Of a stretch of DNA of 64,000 nucleotides, positions 31,257 through 39,829 are shown in pieces. Made by a program: the position numbers and the translations under genes. The notes under the pieces are model-generated. The model saw nothing but the letters and a program-made list of their open reading frames with translations. It searched no databases and was not told the DNA's origin. The DNA is from Saprospiraceae bacterium (lineage in GTDB: Bacteria; Bacteroidota; Bacteroidia; Chitinophagales; Saprospiraceae). Location: NCBI GenBank assembly GCA_028285545.1, contig JANQPA010000018.1, forward strand, positions 62,001-126,000, in the 5' to 3' direction. Position 1 is the first letter of the stretch. The number at the start of each line of letters is the position of its first letter.

Positions 31257-32636
31257 TTATTTGCGAGATTTCAACTCTTTTTGTTTTAATTCGAATTCTT
31301 CATCTGACAGTCGGCCAGCTTCCCAGTCTTTTTGTAATTGGTTTAATTGCTCCAGGAGTTCTGGAGTAGGTTTTTTAAGTTCAAACATTTCTGATGGAGC
31401 AGGTAACTCCTGTGGAGTAACATAATTATTAGCCTCGAAAGCCTCAAAACTGGGTTGAATTCTTAAATAAGCCAAATCATCGTTTTCTCTGATCCTGTCT
31501 ATTGAAAGCCCAAAGGCTACTGCAGCCTCCAGATGGGCAATAGCATTCTGGGCATCTTCATTAATGGAGTAGCATCTGGCAAGAAGAAATTGTGCTTCTG
31601 GATGATCATATTTAATCTCTATAGCTTTTTCAAGAAACTTAATAGCATTATCATAATCATACTCTTTATATTCCTCCTTAGCCTTTCGGTAGTACTTTTC
31701 AAATTGTTGGTTCAACATTTTTTTCGGATGGTTAATCTCCTGTTCAACCGCTCGTATTTCTTGCTCCAGTTCCTGTTCTTGTTCAATTACCAAGTCGGGA
31801 TTGTATTTTGCATTGAAACTATCCCTGGGCATGGCCAGAAAAGAAATAAAATCTATAAAACCTAAAATAGCAGGGATAGCTGCCAATTCCTCAAATTCAC
31901 CAAACATAGCCAGAAAGAAAAGTCCAACATATATAATGCCGTAAAATTTTTGATCCAGGTAAAACCTATGAACACCAAATATTCCGAAGAAGAAAGCTAA
32001 AATTGCTGCTATCCATTTGCTCTTTTTACCTCCTTTCTTTGTTTTTCTAGATTTTTTTTGCCCCTTTTTTCCTTTCGGCTTCTGAGTTTTGGCAGGCAAA
32101 CTGACCGGTTTCCATTCATATTCCGGAACGTTTATACCATCATTATTTATGGCATAAATTTCTATTTGCTGATGAATATTTTTAAGCGGGAAAGTCCCCA
32201 TAGCTTTAGCTTTTAGCCTAGGGTGACTTTTGATGTCATCGTAAGTTTTACCAGAAATAAAGACCCCTCCAGGTACACAAAGTGATTCAATCCTGGAAGC
32301 TATATTCACTCCGTCACCATATACCTCATTATCACTATAGGTAATATCACCGATGTGGATACCAATGCGTAAGGGGACTTTCGGATTACTCTTTAAAGAC
32401 TGCTGAATAGCAACAGCACACTCAACGGCATCGGTTGTGCTGTTAAAAATGCTCAAGGTACCGTCACCATAATATTGGAGCACTTTCCCTTTAAATTGTT
32501 TGTGCCATCGATCAAAAATTTGTCGATGCCGAATACGCATCTTATTGGCATATTCTTCATCCTTTTGCATCATAGAAGAATATCCAACGATATCAGTAAA
32601 CATAATGGCTGCCAGGCGTCTTTCTTTATTACTCAT
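31257..32636 (-). CDS. Class III adenylate/guanylate cyclase with TM2, TPR and SHOCT regions
   Basis: The 459-residue protein starts with a class III cyclase domain (about 5-160). The metal-binding aspartates are D15 in FTDIVGYSSM and D58 in YYGDGTLSIF, and GDGVNIASRIE supplies the Asn/Arg transition-state pair, so it looks active. A Lys-rich linker (about 185-205) leads to a TM2 domain with paired membrane helices and GIFGVHRFYLD (about 208-270), a Glu-rich coiled coil, TPR-like helices (about 310-370), and a SHOCT-like C-terminus (LEQLNQLQKDWEAGRLSDEE). The catalytic domain precedes the membrane anchor, unlike most receptor cyclases. Its ATG lies inside the octamer repeat after the TlpA gene. 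Confidence 0.85.
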   Translation of the reverse strand: MSNKERRLAAIMFTDIVGYSSMMQKDEEYANKMRIRHRQIFDRWHKQFKGKVLQYYGDGTLSIFNSTTDAVECAVAIQQSLKSNPKVPLRIGIHIGDITYSDNEVYGDGVNIASRIESLCVPGGVFISGKTYDDIKSHPRLKAKAMGTFPLKNIHQQIEIYAINNDGINVPEYEWKPVSLPAKTQKPKGKKGQKKSRKTKKGGKKSKWIAAILAFFFGIFGVHRFYLDQKFYGIIYVGLFFLAMFGEFEELAAIPAILGFIDFISFLAMPRDSFNAKYNPDLVIEQEQELEQEIRAVEQEINHPKKMLNQQFEKYYRKAKEEYKEYDYDNAIKFLEKAIEIKYDHPEAQFLLARCYSINEDAQNAIAHLEAAVAFGLSIDRIRENDDLAYLRIQPSFEAFEANNYVTPQELPAPSEMFELKKPTPELLEQLNQLQKDWEAGRLSDEEFELKQKELKSRK

Positions 32637-32666
32637 TTGCTGATTTATTCATTTGCTGATTTAAAT
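32635..32666 (-). repeat. 8-bp repeat spanning stop to start codon
   Basis: Four octamers on the minus strand (two of them CAGCAAAT) run from the base after the TAA stop of the TlpA-like gene to the cyclase ATG, which is formed by the end of the last unit. Confidence 0.8.
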
Positions 32667-34127
32667 TTACTCCCCTAAAAGAGAAGTAATTTTATTTCTT
32701 AATTCCAAACCGGGTCCCGGAGCATTGGCAAGTTCTACCCGTCCCTTTTTGTTTAACAAAATGTACCGTGGCAGTCCTTGAATATTAAAACCTCTCTGGG
32801 TTCTTCGGAACTGGTCTTCGCTAACAATTAAATGATGTGCCGCAAAAGATAGTTCGTTTACCCTTTGGGCCCAGGTATTTTCTACAGAGCCTACACAAAT
32901 AAATACAAATGCAACATCTTCTGGCTTAAATTGCCTAACGAAGGAGGGATATTTTTCCTTCATGGTTCTTATACAACTGCCACACCAGGTGGCCCAAACA
33001 TCAATAAGTATCACTTTATCAGGAAATTTTTCTCGAATAACCCCCATTACATCTCTTTCATCTTCATTGAGATCAATTCTGCTAATATTTTTTTTAAGTT
33101 CAGGAACTATCCCATTGACCCTTTTAAATTTTTCCAATAGCTGAAAATGGATTTCTTCATCTTCTACTTCTCTTACCAAATCTGCATCTATTAATTGTTT
33201 TAAATCGGGCAAGTCTAGATGCACACCTAATAATATTCCCATTGCAGCTTCTCTGGAATGGCCACTAATATCGGCATTTAGTTTTTCGATCATGTCCTTC
33301 AATTGTTCTTTTTTGGAGGCTTTTTTCTGATCGGAAGACTGTTGCTGGATAAAAAGCATATCATAATTGACGTAGGTGGCTACGAATCGTTTATAGGCAA
33401 AACTGATTATTTTTTTCGGAAATTCCTGTGAGTAGGAATCCCAGAAATAATAATAATCGCTACCCATCATTGAATAGGGGCCTGCACCTGTTTTTTTATT
33501 ATTAACAAAATTAAAGCTTAAAAAATCCCTTACTGAAATCAACTTAATATGCTGTTCCATCCATTCCTGGAAAACTGGATCATTTATCCACCTCCCTTTC
33601 CTGTATTTTTCAGCAAATTGCAGCTTAGCTTCTAATTCTGATTTTTTATATTCCAAATAATTGGGAGCGCTCATTTCCTCCCTTCTGTTTTTTTCTTCCC
33701 AGGAGGGGAATTTTAAATTGTATTGATTTAAAAAATCATGCAACCATTTATTTACTTGAGCACCCCTACCCTCTTGAACCACAGTAGTTTCTGGTTTTCT
33801 TGCTTCCAAAAAGGTTTTAGCATTAAATTTTAAAATAATTTCGCTATTTGGATAAAGCAATAAAGGAATGTATTTATGTTTAAAGAAAAAGTATATTTCG
33901 ATAGCATATTCTGTTTCCAATTCTATCTTAAAAGAACCATCCTCTTCAATATCAGAATACCATTCGTACTGCTTCATGCCCGTGAAGCCAGTAGTTACAA
34001 TTTTTATTCTGGCAAAATCAAGGGAATCTTTATGATTGTAAATTTTACCCTTTAAAACGGTTGTGGCTGCCTGAATCCCACTGGAAGCAAATAACAGAAC
34101 AGCGAACAGGAGGAGTAGTTTTTTCAT
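32667..34127 (-). CDS. TlpA-like secreted thioredoxin-fold protein
   Basis: A 486-residue exported protein with the signal peptide KKLLLLFAVLLFASSGIQA. The N-terminal part (about 20-120) looks like the beta-rich domain that precedes many Bacteroidota TlpA proteins, the middle is helical, and the C-terminal thioredoxin-like domain (about 345-480) has the active site WATWCGSCIRTMKEKYP. The CGSC pair implies periplasmic thiol-disulfide activity. The cis-Pro loop is GLPRYILLNKKGRV. It lies between the M28 terminator and the cyclase. Confidence 0.85.
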   Translation of the reverse strand: MKKLLLLFAVLLFASSGIQAATTVLKGKIYNHKDSLDFARIKIVTTGFTGMKQYEWYSDIEEDGSFKIELETEYAIEIYFFFKHKYIPLLLYPNSEIILKFNAKTFLEARKPETTVVQEGRGAQVNKWLHDFLNQYNLKFPSWEEKNRREEMSAPNYLEYKKSELEAKLQFAEKYRKGRWINDPVFQEWMEQHIKLISVRDFLSFNFVNNKKTGAGPYSMMGSDYYYFWDSYSQEFPKKIISFAYKRFVATYVNYDMLFIQQQSSDQKKASKKEQLKDMIEKLNADISGHSREAAMGILLGVHLDLPDLKQLIDADLVREVEDEEIHFQLLEKFKRVNGIVPELKKNISRIDLNEDERDVMGVIREKFPDKVILIDVWATWCGSCIRTMKEKYPSFVRQFKPEDVAFVFICVGSVENTWAQRVNELSFAAHHLIVSEDQFRRTQRGFNIQGLPRYILLNKKGRVELANAPGPGLELRNKITSLLGE

Positions 34128-34143
34128 AAGAAATTGATTTTCA

Positions 34144-34181
34144 GGAGCCTTTCAATAAACTTTATGATTTTGAAAGGCTCC
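34144..34181 (-). terminator. Terminator after the M28 peptidase gene
   Basis: A 12-bp perfect stem GGAGCCTTTCAA / TTGAAAGGCTCC (34144-34155 with 34170-34181) with a 14-nt loop lies 19 bp after the M28 stop. The T-tract on the minus strand is weak. Confidence 0.7.
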
Positions 34182-34200
34182 ATTATTGTATAAAGTGTTA

Positions 34201-35586
34201 TTATCTTCCTCTTGGAATTAAGGATCCAGGAAAAACAACTACACTTTCATTTCCATCTTTACCTACAGATGCCACTCCGAACAAAAAGTTGTCAATAACT
34301 ATGTTTTTCAATGTATAATCAGTAGTGTCTTTATCAACGAAACGTGAATATTGCCACTGGGGGGCAGTGGTTTCTCTCCAATAAACCTTATAGCCTGCAA
34401 GATTATCATCTTCAACAGCTTCCCAAAGCAGGCGTGTAGAAGGGCGAACAGCACCTCCAATTTGAACATTAGACGGAGCTGGTGGTGCCCAGGCCAATCC
34501 AGCCATCGCAATAGCATTGACCCCAGTAAGCTTAGCCGCGTATTCAAAGTTTACTTTTTCAATGACATCACCGTATTTAATTCCGTTTTCTTCTCTTATA
34601 TCCTGATGCTGACGATCATAGTTTTCATGAGTTTCCATAATACGAACCCCAGCAAATCCCATATCGTTGAATGGACGGTGATGTCCTCCCCTCCCAAAAC
34701 GGTCAAGCCTGTAAATCATCATAGCATTAAGGTTGGTACAATATTTATCAGTAAGACGGTCCACATATCGTGCCAATTGGCGGGAAGGACCATCCACTTC
34801 TCCGCCATAAAATCGGCGGCGGTTGCGATCTCTCTGAGTTTCTGTTACAGGTGTAGGCTCAGAAAAGACTCTAAAAGTCGTATTATCTATAACTCCGTCA
34901 ATTCCTTCAATATTTCCAATCATATCATTATTTAATATTCCAATGATATCCCATTCCTCATCTCTGGCCATTTCTGCCATATGTCTTCCACCAAATAATC
35001 CCTGTTCTTCACCAGAAAGTCCTGTGTAAACAATTGAGCTAGGGAATTGGTATTTTGTGAGTACTCTTGCCGCTTCAATTGCTCCTGCCATCCCTGTGGC
35101 ATTATCATTCGCTCCAGGCGCATCCGTTGTAGCATCTGTAGCACTAGAGGCTCTTGAGTCAATATCGCCAGACATTATGACATAGCGATTAGGAAATTTG
35201 GTGCCTCTCTGAATTGCAATTACATTAACCACCCAAGTGTCCTCCTTTATGCGTGAGCGCTCCAAAGCTTCCACCAGAGTTCTTTGGTAATAAACTTCTA
35301 GGCAACCACCACAATCGGCAGAAATTTTATCAAACTCTGCTTTTATCCATCTTCTTGCTGCTCCTATCCCTCTGGTTTCAGAGGTCGTATCAGACATGGT
35401 ATTCCTGGTACCAAAACTAACCAGTTTCTGGATATCCTGCTCAAGGCGTTGTGGTGAAGGTGCATTGGCAATATCATATAATCTGGAATCAGATTCAGGT
35501 GGTGCTTCGCTTTGCGCTATCAATGCAAAGCTAAAGCACAACATTGCAATTAAAGTCGGCAATTGCTTACAAATTGTCATACTCAT
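34201..35586 (-). CDS. M28 family zinc peptidase with C-terminal Ig/Fn3-like domain
   Basis: Secreted aminopeptidase-like protein of 461 residues, signal peptide LIAMLCFSFALIAQ. The M28 signatures are present: DAPGANDNATGMAGAIEAAR (bridging Asp), YTGLSGEEQGLFGG (catalytic Glu pair) and LNNDMIGN. The first zinc ligand, usually His in GHxDS, is Asp here (SGDIDSRA), confirmed in the DNA. The C-terminal 90 residues (PPAPSNVQIGG onward) resemble a fibronectin type III-like module. It overlaps the penicillin acylase stop by 4 bp (ATGA), so the two are co-translated. Confidence 0.88.
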   Translation of the reverse strand: MSMTICKQLPTLIAMLCFSFALIAQSEAPPESDSRLYDIANAPSPQRLEQDIQKLVSFGTRNTMSDTTSETRGIGAARRWIKAEFDKISADCGGCLEVYYQRTLVEALERSRIKEDTWVVNVIAIQRGTKFPNRYVIMSGDIDSRASSATDATTDAPGANDNATGMAGAIEAARVLTKYQFPSSIVYTGLSGEEQGLFGGRHMAEMARDEEWDIIGILNNDMIGNIEGIDGVIDNTTFRVFSEPTPVTETQRDRNRRRFYGGEVDGPSRQLARYVDRLTDKYCTNLNAMMIYRLDRFGRGGHHRPFNDMGFAGVRIMETHENYDRQHQDIREENGIKYGDVIEKVNFEYAAKLTGVNAIAMAGLAWAPPAPSNVQIGGAVRPSTRLLWEAVEDDNLAGYKVYWRETTAPQWQYSRFVDKDTTDYTLKNIVIDNFLFGVASVGKDGNESVVVFPGSLIPRGR

Positions 35587-37988
35587 TTAGGTTGTAATTT
35601 TATTTTGTAATTAGTGACTGATTCAATTTTTGATCGGGAATAATATAGAGGAAAAAACTGATCTTTAGCCCAGATAGGAAAAAGATTCCTATAATGAGGA
35701 TGATCTACATTACCCGATTGGCCAGGTGAATTAGTTGCCAAACTGTGATCCCAATTGCCTGTATCAACAATGATTCTGAAGGTACCTCCATGGGTTTGAT
35801 TATCTCCATGTCCAGTCACATTAGCTGTAAATCCATTGCCTCCTCTTGGATGAGGCCCAACATCAAATTTTTTCCGCCATTCCTCATTTAGGGCTGAGCT
35901 AAGTGGATGACGAATAATAACGTGCTTATAATTTTCCTGGCCGTACTGCCATTTATTCATTTCTGTTCCTAGCTTCCTTTCGAGGCTTGCAATGGCTTCA
36001 ATTAAAGTAGCTTTTAAAAATTCATTCCGCCCCTGAACGGCATCCGATCCAAATTTTCCATCTGGAAAAATTAACATATCCATCACCTGTTTCATCTGCA
36101 AATTAAGATATTCAGCAGCAGCTGGCGGCATCACCTGATGCTCCATAACAGCTCGTATTATTCTTTCCCAAGCTTGGTATATCCCTGCAGCAATTGAATT
36201 GGGTTCCATCTTAAAATCCCAATCCATCAAATAATCTTTTGCTTTTTGTGCTTTCTCATGCTCAGAAACATCTACTCTTTTTAATAAACTCACCAATGTA
36301 CGAGCAGGTATAGACAAATAATCAGTTTGCAAGTCTGCCATATCTTGAACCGAGAAAATTCTACCTGAATTCAAAAACTCTTTTACTCGATCTCCACGGT
36401 AGGGGTCCGCCCAATCATGGCCAACAGCATCCCAGTGTTCATAGTCTAGTGGAGTTACGTTTTCATTCGCAGTTACAAAAATCCCATTTTCTGGATTATA
36501 GATATTGGGTTTAGCAATAATAGGTAAGTATCCATCCCATTCGTGAGATCCATCACCAGGAACGGGCACCATCCCACTCCAATTTCTTCTGATGGGTGCA
36601 ATTCCTACTGATTGCCAACCGATATTTCCTTCTCGATCAGCCCAAATCATATTTTCACCAGGAATGTGACTGTAATTACAAGCTTCTCTAAACTCCTCAA
36701 AGGTGGTGGATTGATCCATTCTTAGACTTGCAAGGTAAGGAGATCCTCCTATTTCCATCCAGCCACAACGTACAGCGCAAGCCGCATTTTTATTTTTGTC
36801 TTCGAAAACAACCGGTCCATGCCTAGTATATTTCAACTCCACTATTTCAGGATTGGATCGTTTTACATTTATTGTGTCCTTAATGATTCGCATTTCTTCC
36901 CAATGCCCTTCATACCAATATTGATTGGGATTATCAGGGTTGGTTTTATAGATGTATAGATCCTCAGCATCCGTTCGATAAACCGTCAATCCCCAGGCGC
37001 CGTGTTCATTATGTCCTATTGAAATCCCAGGAATTTCGGGCTCTCCGCCACCAATTACGTTCCAGCCTGGCCCAATCAAATGGGCCATATACCGTAAAGA
37101 GGGGGCTGAAATACTCCTGTGTGGATCATTAGCCATAATTGGATACCCACTTTGTGTATGTTCCCCGCTTACAATCCAATTATTACTTCCAATCACACTA
37201 GATTCTTCCATTTGCAGGGTGGCCCATTCTTCTTCTTGTTTTTTATAACGTTCTAAAAAGTCTTTCTTATTTCTATTTTGGACTTCGGCAACCAGGTCTT
37301 CAGGTCGGAATCGAACTGGTCTACGGAAAGCATTATATAGTCCTAAAACATCCTCAAACAAAAGCTCCTTATCAATAGATGGATCCAAATCCAAAACAGC
37401 TTCTTTTGGATGCATCCATGTCAATTCCTTTATTCTATCCGCTCCCAGTTTGGCTACTGCCCGGCCAATTCTTAATTCTCGGGTAATATTCCCCAATAGC
37501 CCCTGGTGTCTTGAAATGACAATTTCAGGTGTCCATTTTCCAGGCTTAATTCCCAATAATTTGAATTCCTGGCTTAGCAACTCGGGGTTCTCTTCCGTCT
37601 GATCAATATAGGCATTGACCCCATCCACAAAAGCGGTAATGATACTCGCTCCTCTTGGATGGTAATGATTCATTTCCTTTTCTATATCTCCTCTAAACAT
37701 AAAAAGCCTTGTGCCTATATCTCTTTTGAGCTCTCTGGAGCCTAATATTTCAGCCACTGTCCCACTTGCTTGTCTTCTCCAAATCTCAAATTGAAATAAT
37801 CGATCACGAGCGGCATAAAATCCCTGAGCAAAAAATAAATCATACTCTGTTTCAGCATATATGTGAGGCACTCCCCATTGATCAACCAATATTTCTACAG
37901 GCTTTTCTAATCCTTGCAGGTCTAAATTGATGTTTTCCTGAGCATTAAGACAAACGGAGAAAATAATTAATAGGAATATGGTACGCAT
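35583..37988 (-). CDS. Penicillin acylase family amidase
   Basis: Ntn-hydrolase that cleaves amide bonds of acylated amines; relatives include penicillin G acylase and acyl-homoserine lactone acylases. The 801-residue precursor has a signal peptide (IFLLIIFSVCLNAQ), an alpha-chain with VEILVDQWGVPHIYAET and GFYAARDRLFQFEIWRR, and the autocleavage site G267-S268 in IGSNNWIVSG, which makes Ser268 the nucleophile. The beta-chain motif GHNEHGAWGLTV follows. The physiological substrate is unknown; quorum-signal quenching or N-acyl-amino-acid salvage are both possible. It is co-transcribed with the M28 peptidase. Confidence 0.92.
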   Translation of the reverse strand: MRTIFLLIIFSVCLNAQENINLDLQGLEKPVEILVDQWGVPHIYAETEYDLFFAQGFYAARDRLFQFEIWRRQASGTVAEILGSRELKRDIGTRLFMFRGDIEKEMNHYHPRGASIITAFVDGVNAYIDQTEENPELLSQEFKLLGIKPGKWTPEIVISRHQGLLGNITRELRIGRAVAKLGADRIKELTWMHPKEAVLDLDPSIDKELLFEDVLGLYNAFRRPVRFRPEDLVAEVQNRNKKDFLERYKKQEEEWATLQMEESSVIGSNNWIVSGEHTQSGYPIMANDPHRSISAPSLRYMAHLIGPGWNVIGGGEPEIPGISIGHNEHGAWGLTVYRTDAEDLYIYKTNPDNPNQYWYEGHWEEMRIIKDTINVKRSNPEIVELKYTRHGPVVFEDKNKNAACAVRCGWMEIGGSPYLASLRMDQSTTFEEFREACNYSHIPGENMIWADREGNIGWQSVGIAPIRRNWSGMVPVPGDGSHEWDGYLPIIAKPNIYNPENGIFVTANENVTPLDYEHWDAVGHDWADPYRGDRVKEFLNSGRIFSVQDMADLQTDYLSIPARTLVSLLKRVDVSEHEKAQKAKDYLMDWDFKMEPNSIAAGIYQAWERIIRAVMEHQVMPPAAAEYLNLQMKQVMDMLIFPDGKFGSDAVQGRNEFLKATLIEAIASLERKLGTEMNKWQYGQENYKHVIIRHPLSSALNEEWRKKFDVGPHPRGGNGFTANVTGHGDNQTHGGTFRIIVDTGNWDHSLATNSPGQSGNVDHPHYRNLFPIWAKDQFFPLYYSRSKIESVTNYKIKLQPK

Positions 37989-38009
37989 AAATGTTTGATT
38001 TAAATTTTT

Positions 38010-38049
38010 GTGTTTATGTTCATGTGTTCACGTGAACACATGAACACTT
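38010..38049 (-). repeat. 8-bp repeat containing a perfect 30-bp palindrome
   Basis: Five octamers (minus strand; AAGTGTTC, ATGTGTTC and their near-complements) follow the ridA gene. Because direct and inverted units are adjacent, 38017-38046 forms a perfect palindrome with no loop, centred on CACGTG. It may act as a terminator or a dimeric protein-binding site ahead of the acylase gene. Confidence 0.8.
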
Positions 38050-38059
38050 TCTAACTTCA

Positions 38060-38644
38060 TTAATCCTCCACTTCCACAATTACTTCAACCTCAACTGCAA
38101 TACCTCTTGGCAGGGAACCCATTCCAACAGCAGCTCTTGCATGTTTTCCTTTATCACCAAACACTTCCACCATGAAATCAGAATAGCCATTGATCACCTC
38201 CGGTTGACTTGTAAAATCAGGTGTACAATTAACCATTCCCAATACTTTTACTAACCTTTTTACTTTATCCAAGCTTCCCAATTCGGCTTTAAGAACTCCC
38301 AGGTGTTGAATGGCCGCCAATTTGGCCGCTTCATAACCTTCTTCGATGCTTAAATCCTCACCCACTTTACCAGCAACGTAACCACCTTCCGGTTTAGTAG
38401 GGCCTTTCCCGGCTAAAAACAATAAATTTCCAACCCTAACCGCATTAACATAATTAGCCACAGGGGCCGAAGGAGTGGGAAGGTCCACTCCCATTTCTTT
38501 GAGTTTATCTTCTATCATATTGGTATTTTCATTGTTTATTTGTGCCGAAGAGACATCCTTGTTATCAGTTGTATCCTCTGAAGGAGCATTACAAGAAGCA
38601 AATAAAATGCAAATTAATCCGAAAAATACTAGTTTAAATTTCAT
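38060..38644 (-). CDS. RidA family protein with lipoprotein signal
   Basis: RidA/YjgF proteins hydrolyse reactive enamines and imines. This 194-residue version has a lipoprotein signal (LIC-ILFASC, Cys at residue 18) and a polar 40-residue spacer before the domain, so it would be anchored in the envelope instead of the cytosol. Domain landmarks are YVNAVRVGNLLFLAGKGP and RAAVGMGSLPRGIAVEVEV; the Arg of SLPRG is close to the usual catalytic Arg-containing segment RAAVG. It is the first gene upstream of the acylase / M28 pair and may belong to the same pathway. Confidence 0.87.
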   Translation of the reverse strand: MKFKLVFFGLICILFASCNAPSEDTTDNKDVSSAQINNENTNMIEDKLKEMGVDLPTPSAPVANYVNAVRVGNLLFLAGKGPTKPEGGYVAGKVGEDLSIEEGYEAAKLAAIQHLGVLKAELGSLDKVKRLVKVLGMVNCTPDFTSQPEVINGYSDFMVEVFGDKGKHARAAVGMGSLPRGIAVEVEVIVEVED

Positions 38645-38766
38645 AGGCGTATCATTTGAGAATAAATAGGTTTCAAACGATGCCTAAAATAGCCAAAAAT
38701 TATGAGTCACTCTGATTTTTTTGAAAGAGCTATTTGTCGTATAATGATGTCCGCATTTAAAAAACA

Positions 38767-38804
38767 AAAAGCTATTTGCCTATTCCTATTGACAAATAGC
38801 TTTT
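38767..38804 (-). terminator. Terminator of accD
   Basis: A 12-bp perfect stem AAAAGCTATTTG / CAAATAGCTTTT (38767-38778 with 38793-38804) with a 14-nt loop is followed on the minus strand by TGTTTTTTA. It starts about 38 bp after the accD stop. Confidence 0.85.
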
Positions 38805-38842
38805 GGTTTAAACCAGTAGATTATACTTAAGCAAATTTTAAA

Positions 38843-39706
38843 TTAAGATACTGCAGTTGTTCTGTTTTCATCAAAAAAATAAAGCAAGTCACTGAGTTTT
38901 TCTTTTAGATCCTTTCGATCCACTATAAAATCAAGGAAACCATGCTCTAGCAAAAATTCAGAAGTTTGGAAACCTTCAGGAAGGTCTTTTTTAATGGTTT
39001 CTTTAATAACACGAGGTCCAGCAAAACCAATAAGAGCTTCAGGTTCAGCCAGGTTAATGTCACCTAACATCGCAAAAGAGGCAGTCACTCCTCCGGTTGT
39101 GGGATCCGTCATCAAGGAAAAATAAGGGATTTTATGCTTGGCAAGTAAAGAAAGTTTTGCCGAAGTTTTCGCTAACTGCATAAGGGAAAAAGCAGCTTCC
39201 ATCATCCTTGCCCCTCCAGATTTGGAGATAATTAATAAGGGAGTGCGATTTTCAATGCAATAATCAATAGCATTCGCGATTCGTTGTCCCACCACTGATC
39301 CCATTGAACCACCAATAAATTTAAAATCCATGGCAGCAACCGTCAATGATTTTCTGTTTACTTTTCCAGTGGCTACGGTAATGGCATCGGAAACGTCATT
39401 TTTTTTGTAAGCCTCTTCCAGTCTTTTTGTATAAGGCTTCAAATCAGAAAATTCTAAGGGATCTTTAGAACGTAGATCTCCAAATAATTCAGTATAAGAA
39501 CCATCAAAAATAATATCAAAGTAATCGTAGGAACCTATTCTGGCATGATAATTACATTTCGGACATTTAAGGAAATTGTCCTTCATTTCCTTCATTGTGC
39601 TGGTTTCTTTACATCGTCTGCATTTATACCATAATCCTTCAGGTGCCTCTTTTTTATTTCTTGTTGCTGTTTGGATTCCGTCTTTTAGTCTTTTAAACCA
39701 ACCCAT
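38843..39706 (-). CDS. accD: Acetyl-CoA carboxylase carboxyltransferase subunit beta
   Basis: Beta subunit of the carboxyltransferase that makes malonyl-CoA for fatty acid synthesis. The 287-residue protein has the N-terminal four-Cys zinc finger (CRRC and CPKC, about residues 29-55) and the carboxyltransferase core with SGGARMMEAAFSLMQLAK and DPTTGGVTASFAMLGD. The length is normal. It is downstream of hemE on the same strand with a 123-bp gap and ends at a strong terminator. accA is not in the window. Confidence 0.97.
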   Translation of the reverse strand: MGWFKRLKDGIQTATRNKKEAPEGLWYKCRRCKETSTMKEMKDNFLKCPKCNYHARIGSYDYFDIIFDGSYTELFGDLRSKDPLEFSDLKPYTKRLEEAYKKNDVSDAITVATGKVNRKSLTVAAMDFKFIGGSMGSVVGQRIANAIDYCIENRTPLLIISKSGGARMMEAAFSLMQLAKTSAKLSLLAKHKIPYFSLMTDPTTGGVTASFAMLGDINLAEPEALIGFAGPRVIKETIKKDLPEGFQTSEFLLEHGFLDFIVDRKDLKEKLSDLLYFFDENRTTAVS

Positions 39707-39829
39707 AGTTTTTTCAATAATTTTATGTTAGGATTGACAAAGTTAGGTTTTATTGGCAGAAAGAAGAAGACTGAATGCAAAAAGAATTATTTAGAATTTT
39801 TCGCTTTGCAATCCAGTTTTGATAATTGT

